Positions 51,901 through 63,900 of a stretch of DNA of 64,000 nucleotides are shown piece after piece. The DNA is from Tomocerus qinae (lineage: Eukaryota; Arthropoda; Collembola; Entomobryomorpha; Tomoceridae): positions 122,781,875 through 122,845,874 of the forward strand of contig CM034546.1 in NCBI GenBank assembly GCA_020055645.1. Reading direction: 5' to 3'. Each line of letters begins with the position of its first letter. The first letter of the stretch is position 1. A program made the position numbers and the translations under genes. Under the pieces are notes generated by a model. The model ran no database searches and was not told the origin of the DNA. It saw only the letters and a list, made by a program, of their open reading frames with translations.

Positions 51901-54900
51901 TCGTGTAATTATTACGGTTTTAAGCCTATACTAAAGTTTAGTGTGTAGGTGTAGATGGTGCAACAACAAACTACAAATGTGACACTATTGAATGTTTTAT
52001 TTGTCTCTTCTTTCCTCACAACGGTAAATATTAGCATAGCACAAAGTAGCAACACTAAAATAAATGTTCAGGTGTTAATTGTACTGTCCATATTGACGTA
52101 GCGTGACATATGAGGATGGAAAACGATTATTATTAGTTTATGGCTAGCCGACATGGGAATAGAGACCTAACTAACCAATCTACCATGTGAAATACCTGTG
52201 TGTACATGTGTAAACTATTTTCATGTAAAAATTACGAATAACTTTGCAATAATAATTATATTTTTTGATTTCCAGATGCATCATCCTCAAATGAAGCAGC
52301 TCATCTGCAACAACGACTCAAGAACCTGAGCTCTGAATTGGTGACCCTGAGAAATCGGCTGCACGTGAATGGACAGCCGCCGAATGGGACAACACCTCAC
52401 CATCCGGCGGCGACGACTAACGGCCCGCCGCATATCCCACCTCATGTTATTCCTCTCAATGCTAATAACGTGACAAATTGTTTACCACCGATTCGGACAA
52501 GTCATCACCAACTTCTGAGCAGTCACGGTGGTGCAATTCTTCCACCCACGCCCAACAACAATTCGCATTGCAATGGACTGAGCGGATATCCGAACAAACC
52601 TCTACCTCCTCATCCCCCGAGTCATCACAACAACAATAACATTCTTCACAGCAATAGCAACAATCATAATCTGAATAGTCATCACCTCAACAATAATAAC
52701 AACGGAAACAACAATAGTCACTCCAATACCGTCAACAACAACAACAACCTCAATAATCACCACCACAATAGCAATAATACTAATTCTGCCAGTAATGGAT
52801 ATTATGTCAACCAGCACTTTCCCAAAGGTAAACAAACATACTTTCAGTTTTTATTATCCTCCAGCATGATCAACAAATTGATCTATCGTATTTCATTTGG
52901 TTCTAATAAATATGCATTTTATTCTGCATGCAGCATGCAATTAGAATTTTAAGATTAGGAAAATGCGTGCAACGAGAAATATATGATACTCATGCAGGAT
53001 TTAATTTTATAAAGGTATGATTACGTGCATCTGTTGCTGTATATTGTATCAAAACGTGCCATGCCGAGGTACTCAAGTAACTTTAGTAGCATTAATGTGT
53101 GTGAGGTACAACGAGTTTTCAAGTTTCAATTTATTTAGACCTGGTTGTGCAAGGAAGTCACACTATCTTTTAAATCGGCTTTTCGAAGCTTTTTATGTTC
53201 TTTTATGTTTACTATGTGACCAGATCAATGTTAATACTCTTGTTAAATCCAAATCTCTCATTTAATTCAATTACCCAAGGAAGTTAATGTAGTTGTATAA
53301 GCTGCTATGAAATTGATTTATGAATGTAGGTTTACAGCAACGTTTACTATTTAGCTAGTCTCGTTGGTCGGTAGGCCAATGTGATTTAAAATTGCAAAAA
53401 TGTAATTAGAACAGTAAGAGGAGCTTTATAGCCATGTCTTTGACATATGGACATGGCTACTCCACGTGAACAACCAGAAATGCAATCATCAGAAGTGTAA
53501 TCGTGGAAATGTTGATAATTTATGTAAATAGTTCTGAAATATCTTATTATGACTGGAGAGTAAGATGCAAAGTGTGTGTTTGGCTTAGAAGTTTTATAGA
53601 AGCATCAATTAGTGAGGTATTCAGTCATAGAGAAATTACAATTAATGCAGATATGCAGCAGAGCAGGGGCAAGAATCTCTTTGGTATCTCCTATGGACTA
53701 AGTGCACTCTTATTACTGCACTATTGCCTTACATTGGCATTTGTGTGCAATTTTAATGGAAATTTCTTTATTTCTACCGTCTCGTCTACCTACTCTGCTC
53801 TCCATTTTCCAAGAACATTTCCCTTGCTTTGTACTATTAACATGAACAATAAAGAGACGAGACGAGACAACTTTACTGTTTCCTTTTTCCTATAGATAAA
53901 TAAATATGCATAAATAAATTGTACTGTTAAGTTGTCAAGATATCTTTGTCTTGCCCCTATACCTTATTTACCCTTCCTTTCCTAACCTTACTTCTTTTTA
54001 GTATCATATACACCTTATTCTTTCTTCTACATTAGTTCATCAGTCAACCATAGACCTCCACATTATCCCTACTAAATTCAGTCTCCTCTTAATTCTCAAA
54101 CTGTATGTTCATTTCTCTATTAGTTCTTTCCTTACATTTTTTGTAATACAAAAACCTCTTTCAGTTTTAAGTAAAATAAAATCCAAATTGCAGAGAATTT
54201 GGTCTAATTGAAACATTTTTTAGTTTTTTAAGTGATTTTTACATTGAAATAATAATTGTAGTAATTAGAACTAGTCACTGCGTTTTAAAAATGTGTAAGC
54301 CACAGTCACATGAAGTGCCTTAGATATTATTGTAGTAAATAAATCAGCTTAAACGGGTTTGGTTAGTGTGCTGTCGTGTCGTTCGTGTTACATGTAGTGT
54401 TTGGTAGAACTTAATTAAATTACTAAAGGACCAGTCAACAGAAACACTAATAAAAATCCTGGACAGGGAAAGCACATTAAAATTCTCACAATCAGCTGTC
54501 CCAGTAGCTAACAAAAAACAAAGTAGATTGTTATCAGGACGAATTAAGGTAATTGCATTTCTTTTATTACTTCTTTTACACAAGATGTGTCTTAGCACTT
54601 CTGGAATGACCTTAATACATAAAACACTAAAACTACAACATAATATAATATCCAGTTACCTCAAGTCTGAGGGAATATTAAATATGTATTGTATAAGTGA
54701 CTACAGTGCATCGTTAAAATAATTAAACACACCTCACTGATTTTATGACCTTAAAATGTCTTATCCTTCTACTACATTTCTGTAGTATTATAACATATTA
54801 CTTACAAACACGTTTGTTCATTTAACATTTTCACTATATCGGTTTTATTAGCACGTAAATAGCTTACTAAGCTATACATGGCTCATTTTGTCAGCTTTGT

Positions 54901-57900
54901 GCAGAATACAGTTTTTAGTATGTGGATAAGAACAATGCTAAATACTAATGTAGTATTTAGGTAGCAAATAGGAAGTGTCATGACCCAGGTGAAAGTTACA
55001 TTGCATTTCCAATTTTATGTATGAGAAGTGAAAAATTATGTAAAACTTAATTCCACATTTCTTCACTTATAAGAACTGAATTCCATTAAATGCATTTTCC
55101 CACTCTGGCAGAACATTTTCTGAAAGGTATTAACTATTCTGTAGAATGACAAGCAAGAATCATGTTATTCGCTGAATTCACTCAGAGTAATTTAATTAAA
55201 GCTTTTGTAAACAAAACCGACCCTTAATTGAAATTCTTAGGGCCAATATGAAAAACCTGGTGAAAACGAATTTTCAAAATAGAATGGTTGCTTCTGAGAA
55301 AGAATTTTGTCATATTCAGTGTAAATTGATGGAGTGCCGTTAAATGGTTTGACAGATGAGGGTTGGCAACCCATAAGTGAAACAGTTATAGCTAATTGTA
55401 ACTGTAAATTAGTCTAGAGCTTATAAAAAGTAAGGATTGTCCCTAAATTGGCAAAAGATAATAATTTGTTTTTAGTGGAATAAAAACTGTATTTATTTGC
55501 AGATGTAATGCGAGGAGGAAATTGTGGCGGAGCTTTAGAAAACGGTAAATTGGTGGTAGGGAGTGGTGGGGGCGGAGGATCGGCGGGATCAGTAATAGGA
55601 ACGACAGCGACGACGACCTCAGGGGAAGATGCTACTCCGTCAGAGTCTTCGTACAAATTGTCGACCAAGTCAGCTCCGACTACCCTTCTGACATCGACTA
55701 CAACGTCGAACGCACACCGGCGACTCAGACTGGCAGACGTTGAAGATCTGATCCATCTATCCGGCCCACTTACAGAAGACGCTCTCATTCGATGTCTTCA
55801 GGCAAGATGTGCCGCTGCCAAATATTACGTAAGCTAACTTGTACTCTGCTCTACTTTGTATCTATCGCTATTAATTGACCAACTTCTCCAGATGATTTAT
55901 TACTCTTCTTGCTCCTATTCGGCTATCTAATCTAATCATCAACTATTCTACTTAAATCCATCCATAATCCACGTATTTTCTAGCCTTGTCTTTCCAGATA
56001 TAATTAATGCTACTCTGCATATTATTTGTACTACAAAAATGGCTGCAGCTAAATCGAATTCCCAAATGGAATAACATTATTTAAATGATTTAATATAATG
56101 CGTAGTAGTATGTATACATTGTTTAACAATTGAATCCTGAAGTGTTAAAGGATTTAATGTAGTTTCTTCATAACATGAACTACTAGTAAAAGAACATTAG
56201 CTATATCAGTTTCAAACAAATCATATCCACCATGCATGTCTGGTTAAGGAGAGAACAGAGATATGAACTAATGCCGCCGCTCTTGTAATGAATTTCATCG
56301 CTAGTGTTGTACATACGTCTGCAGGACATGATAGACTATCTAACCATGTATACTTGTTCTAAATATTACTATAATGTATCTGATGTGGGTAGTAGTCAAT
56401 ATTTTAATAGATTACCTCGTTGGTTTAGCTTAAGACTTGTAGCGTTAGTTTAATGTTGCCATGTTCCTGTGTACAACCAAGCTTGTAGATATAAAAATTA
56501 TAATGTTGTCCTCTAGCTACAGATTAACACAGTGAACTCTTATAAACTAAGATTGTTGTGAGCAATATTCCTATTAGTTTCACGTTATGCCATTTTCATA
56601 TTAACACACAAAGTTCTAATGGCTAGGCTAGATAAATCTAATGTGAACACGATAAAACTCTACATTGTGCATAAATGTAATAGCTGTCGAGTGAGTTAAA
56701 CTCAAGTGTGTAAATCTAAATAATGCTAAATAAACACATTTGAAGTTTTTGAAGAAACCTGTATATAATGGATATATATTAAAATACAATACAAATTCAA
56801 TAATTCATCAAAGAGTTCGAACTTACGAAATAATTACCAATTTAGAACTATTCAATATTAAACTTTGTATTTCCATTTTTAAAGACATGGGCATAAGTTT
56901 TAAAATCAAGCTAAAATTTAGTAGAATTTATGCAAGCTTTGAAGCAAATACATAATGTGTGTGTTTGTATGTATTGAACACGCACAAAATGATTTTAATT
57001 AGGAAAAAGATAATTATGATGACTGTATTATATTCCACAAAATGAGCAAGGTTTGTAGTACTGGTACTTTTTAACATGCCATTTAACTGTTCAGTTCCTG
57101 AATCCGATTAAGTTCTCATGGCTCATATGCACGAGAATAAAATTATTATATCTTTATGAGAAATGTGAAAATGTCTATCTTAATGTGCTTAAAACGAAGT
57201 ACATTTTATAACTGCTGCTACCACAATGTGCAATTCGCCTATTTAATATTAGTGTTATTAGATAGAGAGAATTAATGAGATATGATAGTGACGATGTACC
57301 GTGGCAGTAGCTATTAAGGCAATTTAGATTTACAGATTCTTTTGTCATCTGTGTAAGAAATTGTGCAAAATTGTTTATAATTCATTAAACTTCTCTTTTA
57401 TTAGGCATAAAATACATATAATATCTTAAGATATACTGACACCCTAATTGTTTTGATTGCCAATTTCAGTTTTTTTTAGTAGAAACGGATGGGAAGAAAG
57501 TTTACTTCGTTAGTAGTTATTTTTTGACCTTTTCATAACTAGTCATACATACAGTCTAACATAGTCAACCCGGTTTAGTTTAGAATGAAATGACTATAAT
57601 TTGTGTACATGTATAAAATTAATAAATATTTTATTACAAAGTTTTTTGTGTGAATATTCAGAATTAGATATCATATCATTTTTTAACCTCCATGAGAAAC
57701 AGGAGTTAACTGATCCTAACTTCTATCTTGGAAGTTGCAGTTGGAAAGTATAGCAAATAGAAACTAGGGTGAAAGCTCAGTGGAAAAGGCAGAAATCTAT
57801 CCCAAATATACTGAAACCTTTTTAAGAAACAATCGATCTTCAATTCTATTATTTTGAGACATGGGATTGATTTATGATGTGCTTAACAGTAAGAATAATA

Positions 57901-60900
57901 TTATTTAGATGGATGGGTCTTTGTTAGGGTTGATTTAATAAGTAGGTATAGATATGTACAGAAAGTGTATAGTTACATGTATTTTCCTATACAAATTATG
58001 GTCATAGAGGATACATTGATTTTGGAAAGTCTCAGTACCTAAATGCTTTCTTCCTAATTATGGACAAGTTGGAGATCAATAGCTCATTTCTTGTAAGTAG
58101 CAATTAAAACAGTTGGTCAGACGAAATGTGCTTAGCATACAGCGTATACAGTGAACAGGTTTACCTTTTATTCATCAGTTTGAGAAGAATCAAAAGATGT
58201 CTGTAATATTATTACATATAATACGAGTAGCAATGTCTAGCTATGCATGATATCAAGTATCATTATTATCAAGGAGACTACTATAACACTTATTTTATAT
58301 ACAATGTCTACTATATAAAGTAGAATCATCTTTTTTATACTCCATCGATGTATCTTTTGCTGATGAATCAGATTGAGCAGACAGATGAGCAAAATGAGCA
58401 TCATTTAAATATTTACGAAGAATTTGTAGTGGAAGCATGTGGCTTGGGCAGGTATATTGAATGTAGGTACAACAAATCCTATTGTGACCCCTATCCATAC
58501 AAACCGACTCTCTCTCATACATCCTAGTACAGGTAGTAACACATCAAAAAATATACTTTGTTTATAAATTCAGACTTGGATGCTGCAATTTTCTCTCTTT
58601 TTACTCGTCGTTAAAGATATGAATCTCCTGGTGGTTGCCTAAATTGAAATGCCTGTCTTGTAATTGTTACCTGCACACAGTAGTGTTTGACTGCCCGCCT
58701 ACTATAGTGTCTACATAAAATGGTGGTGGCTTATATGGTCTAGTAAATGGTTAGTCATTCATTATAAACCAGTGGTCAAATAATAAAGGCCAAGCTGTGC
58801 CATTTTATCCGGCTGAAATATAACGCTGCTAGCTAATGTACAATTAGCCTACCTGGGAAGCAATTTTTTTACATTTCGTTAGTTACAATGTATTGGGTAA
58901 CTCATTTACATTTGTTAGGAGAGCCGACGTGTAAATAAGAAGCACTTTGACCATATTATAATCACTCCAGCATATATGATACACATTTATTAGATGTGTA
59001 TTGCAATCTATACTAATTGATATTGGATATGCATTTTTTGAGAGCTGGCTACGGAAGTAAATTAAACCCTTGAATGTACTTTGATTGAATATTGCTAGCG
59101 GGTGGATTTAGTAAATAAGTTCATTGATACGTTAGAGGATTAAGATGTAAGGGATTCATGAATAATTAGCAGCGTGTAAAGTTTGTTTCATTAGTTTGAA
59201 TAAACAATCAAAAGGTTAACTGCATTTTTGGGTCACTATCTATTGGTATGTGTGAATGTACTAAGTATTTCCTGTTTAAAACATTATTATGACATTGCAC
59301 CTTAAACCTTACAACTTGTCAATGTAAAGACAGGATGATTTTACGTATTTTACTATGCAAAATGTTTATAGTTTAAAAAATATTATTATTCTATACTTAT
59401 ACCTTTGATTGAATTACTAATGCTAATTATTTAGATCATAGGTCGAGGAGAAGCTTTGATTTTTGAGATACTAGTTATGATAATTTACAGATTGATGTCC
59501 TTAGTGTGTAGAGCAGTTTCCGAGAATATTTTATGTGTAATAAGTCTGCAAAATTCTTCGACTAATGCTAGTGGTTAATAATAAAATATTATATTGCCGT
59601 TGATGTATGTGCATTTTGTATCAAAAGATGCTTCATGCATATAACTCCAGGAATTGAGTTTGGAATTAGTTATCGTTATCATATTCGTATATTCTGTCGA
59701 TACAGGGTATACAAAGATATGTTACAACAAAGATGAGCATTAAAATATCAATTCATATTCATTATGATGCATTTGTTATTCGTTCGGTTAGTAATTACAA
59801 GAGGAACGAAGCAAGTATGAGATTTTGATTTGGAATCCTGACCCGAGGGCTCCAACCAGTCTGCTACTTCTTCGTATATTTTACTATTCAAGTCTTGGTT
59901 TCATAAGAAAACTCTCAGGCTTTGATTCTCAATCATAGCTATTTAGACCAATTTACTATGAATTGAATTGAATGCATGTATTTTAATGTGGTCTAATCGG
60001 AGCTTTGAATGGATGCGTCTATGCATTCCAAATGTTTTTGCGCATTGCTTCGTTTGCTAAGCTCGATCAGCTTTAATTTTTATGTTTAGTAAATGGAGTG
60101 TTATAGTAAATTACCTACAATGTTAATAATGTAAAAATCTCATACTTGTTTGTTCATAGTATTAAGTAAAATATCGAGAAGGGTCTTTCTGTCTGGCAAA
60201 AAATTTCTTACCTTTTGCCAAGTGGGGAAAATTATTATACCTTATCTTCTTTCTGTCTTATCATTAATTGCACAGAATATTTACTGCCCAATCTTTCTTA
60301 ATCTCCAATCATGTAATGCTAAGACTGTCTAGAATATCAATGAGGAAAATGTCGGTTTGTTCTATAGCTACCTGTATAACTATACATTGCATATTAAGTA
60401 TATTGTATATATATGACTTATGAATATATAGATTTGCAATTTGTGCTTATAACTTGTATTTAAAAATATTAAACATCGTGTACAAATTTTGAACTATTTT
60501 ATTTATTTTTGCAGGCATACATGGGTCCAATTCTCTTGATGGCGAATCCTTTAAAAGAAGTTGGGAATCCATTGACGCTAACTTCAACGAAAAATATAAC
60601 GGCCCCACCTCCAGTCCAAAAAATAGTACAAGAAGCCCTTCGGCAACAAGGGGACACAGTCTACGACCAAGCCATTATTTTGTCAGGCTGCTCTGGCTCT
60701 GGAAAGACTTACACATCTATGCTGGTTCTCAGGAAATTATTTGAATTAGCTGGAGGAGGAATGGAGACTGACGCCTTTAAACATTTGGCTGCTTCTATTA
60801 CCGTTTTGAGATCACTCGGAACAGCCAGAACTGCCTCAAATACCGAAAGCAGTCGAATTGTAAGGAATTACAATAATTACTCAAAAGAGATGTTAATGAT

Positions 60901-63900
60901 TTATAAATGTTAATTTTCTCTATTTTTTTGAATGTAGGGTCATTTTATTCAAGTTCAAGTTACTGACGGAACAGTATACCGCACTAAAGTACATTGCTAT
61001 TTCCTTGACCAGACTCGAGTTGTAAGTACAGCTGTTGACGAGAAAAACTACCATATTTTCTATCAAATGCTGGCAGGATTAAGTACGGAAGAAAGAAGTA
61101 AGTTTTCGGAAAGAAACAAATTGCAAAGTGAAAGATACTATGAAGGTGGTGTTTATATTATTTTGTTTGGATAGGTAAATTACACCTTAGGGACCATAGA
61201 ATCGAAACACTTCGCTACCTCAACTCGGCCGATCCTCGCACAGACGAGACAGAAGATGCCAGGCGATTTCTTGAGTGGAAGGCGTCTCTAGGTAAGACCA
61301 GTAGTTGTGAAACAAGTCATGCTAGAGAATCAACTCTGACAGAATTATACTTCTATAGAGATATCCACTAGCATCATAAGGAATTTATATAAAATTATTT
61401 CAGTCAGATTAATAATAGAGGAGGGGAAGATGTAACCGAATAGAACAGAGGACCATATGTAAAATGTATAAAAAAAGTTGTACCGCAAACAATCGCATTA
61501 CACGAGACGAAACCGTGTGTATGTCATAAATTCAACATTTACTATTATGAGCTTTCGCGCTTATCAGTCTTTCCTGTCAATTTTTCATGCTTTGAGTATC
61601 CGTGTTAATTTTATTATGAATATACTTACACAATAGTACAATAGTACTTAGCAAGCAGTAAATAGGTACACAATTTATTCTGTTAAAACAGAAAACTATT
61701 TTTAAAGCCAAAAGTAGCAACATAAAAATATTTTTTATGTCTGTATATTTAATGTATGTTAATTTTGACTATTCTGTTTGCTCGTTAATTATCTGCTTTC
61801 TGATGCATATCATTTTTAATTCTTAAGATATATACATATGCGCTTTAATTTGACATGACATGGATTGTTCGGCCTTGTTGTGTAGTAAAGTTAGATTTAT
61901 TTACTAAATGCCAGATCAGTTTAGTCTCGCATTGTGGTTTTTAATAAGTACCTTTACCTGAGTGACTGTACATGCCCATTTTTGAATCTGAACTATTTTC
62001 ATAATTGACTAGTTAGTCAATTAAAATACATTGTATATTTTGTATACTGGTCTTCTGTTAAACTGCTTTTTCTTGATTTAGCCAACCGGGTCAGTAATAA
62101 AGTATTAGTTTTGTGTAGGCACTTCGTACTGGTTTTATATATTTTAATTGATACTGAGGATGAGTGGATATTACTTTTGTATGTTGTTGACCATTGTGCA
62201 CTAATTCAGATTGTTGATTTGTTTCATGAAGGCGTTCTGGGCATTCCATTTTTGGATGTTGTGCGTGTCTTGGCTGCAGTGATCCTTATTGGAAACGTCC
62301 AGTTTCGTGAGTCGGCTTCATGTATGGAAATGGAAGTTGAAGTAAGTTATTTACAATCTATGATTTTCTCTAATAAATTAGGAAAGTCAGCAGACTACTT
62401 TGGACACATTAATAATGTGTATTTAAATAAAATTGTCTATCTACTATATATGTATCCTATACCTAATTACCTCATACTCTAGTTTAAAAAAATGATCAGT
62501 AAATATCTTGCATCAGTGTAGGAAATTTTTCCTGAATAATTACATTTTTAGTAACCTGACCTTTAGGTATTGACTTTTTTGTCATTCAGCGTTGTTACTA
62601 TCAATTGAATAATCTCCACCCTCATTAATTCGTAATAGCTAATGGGTTTCATACAATATTTAAGGGCCTTATTGGCTAATAATTAGTATAAGGTACAATA
62701 TAGTAGAAAATTTTTTTATTTGACAGACTTGATCTTGATTTTGCATTTTATTTGTTCTATTGCGTATTATTTATGTGCAAATTAATCGTATCATAGATTT
62801 TATCGAAAACAGAGTACTACTAAGTGCTACTAACAAGTTTGAAAAAGACAAGTATTGTGTTTTGCTTAGTTTTACGTAAAAATTATATCAAGCATGTCTT
62901 ATTATCGAGATATTATATCTATCATCAGAGATAGACAATGTCTACGTATAGAATAGTGTCATGTACAGTCTTGTCAATTGTTGGTGCATGTAGAATAGAT
63001 AGAATGATAGAACCAGTTAAGGAAATCAAGTCTAGAAGTAAAAGGATTTGTATTGTAGTAAAGACGGCGACAAAGTAGAAAAGTAGTATAAAAGATTTGT
63101 GGTTACAAATAGCAGTACGTATATACACCAATAATACACAGAGGATTTGGACATGACATCAGGGACATGATAAAGATAATATTGATGAATTGTTAACAGC
63201 TAAGCCTGACAGACAAGCGAACAAACGAGACATGAAGAAAATAAGTTACAGGATAAAATATAATAACGTAATATGTTGACGGGCCTAAACAGGCTCATTA
63301 AATTTAATGCGAATGAAAAACTAGTTTCTTCTTTTAGCGTGGAAATGGATTAGACTGGGAATGAGACTACATGGTCGTGTACACATAACGAGATGACAAA
63401 AATCTCTTTTTTTGTCTTTTGCAGAAATAATTTGTTGAGCACACGTTATAGATAACACTTCGGTAGGCCTAAGGGCCACAATCTCTTCATTCCTTCTCTT
63501 ACTATACAGTTATTTCATGTTCTACTTTTCCGCAGGGGGAGACAGAATTGCAAGCTGCAGCTAACTTATTGGGAGTATCGGAAACAGCATTAAAACAGGG
63601 ACTTACTACTCGGACACACAACGTGCGAAATCAGTTAGTCCGCTCCAGATGTGATGCAAATATGTCAAATTTTACCCGTGACGCATTGGCCAAATCCCTC
63701 TATTGCCGAACAGTTGCCACAATAGTTCGAAGAGCTAACAGTCTCAAAAGACTCAGTTCTACTTCTGGAACACTCAGTTCCGACTCGACAGATTCAGTGC
63801 ACAACCAAGCAGAAGTGGCCAGTCAACATGCATCCACTGTTGGAACGGCTGGTTCTAAAGCCTCGAAATCTATGACCGCTCTGAATAATGCTGTTCGTCA

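Larger units (their letters stand above)
24941..52275 (+). other. Intron 1 of the myosin gene (27.3 kb)
   Basis: Bounded by GTATGC and TTTGATTTCCAG. Contains no recognisable exon on the plus strand and no convincing nested gene. Notable contents are listed separately: a perfect 13-bp hairpin at 27705-27739, a 122-bp tandem array at 39495-40425 with an inserted Helitron-like element, a TACC/AACC-rich microsatellite at 43951-43986 and an 11-bp hairpin at 50776-50801. The remaining sequence is AT-rich and featureless to me. Introns this long near the 5' end often hold enhancers, but nothing here identifies one. Confidence 0.7.

Noticed and set aside
52602-52835. Minus-strand Val/Ile-rich frame
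   Set aside because: Antisense shadow of the Asn/His-rich coding region of myosin exon 2.
62307-62308. Internal donor TTTC/GTGAGT in myosin exon 7
   Set aside because: Using it would shift the frame into exon 8; the later donor at 62342 keeps phase 0 and the motor motif order.
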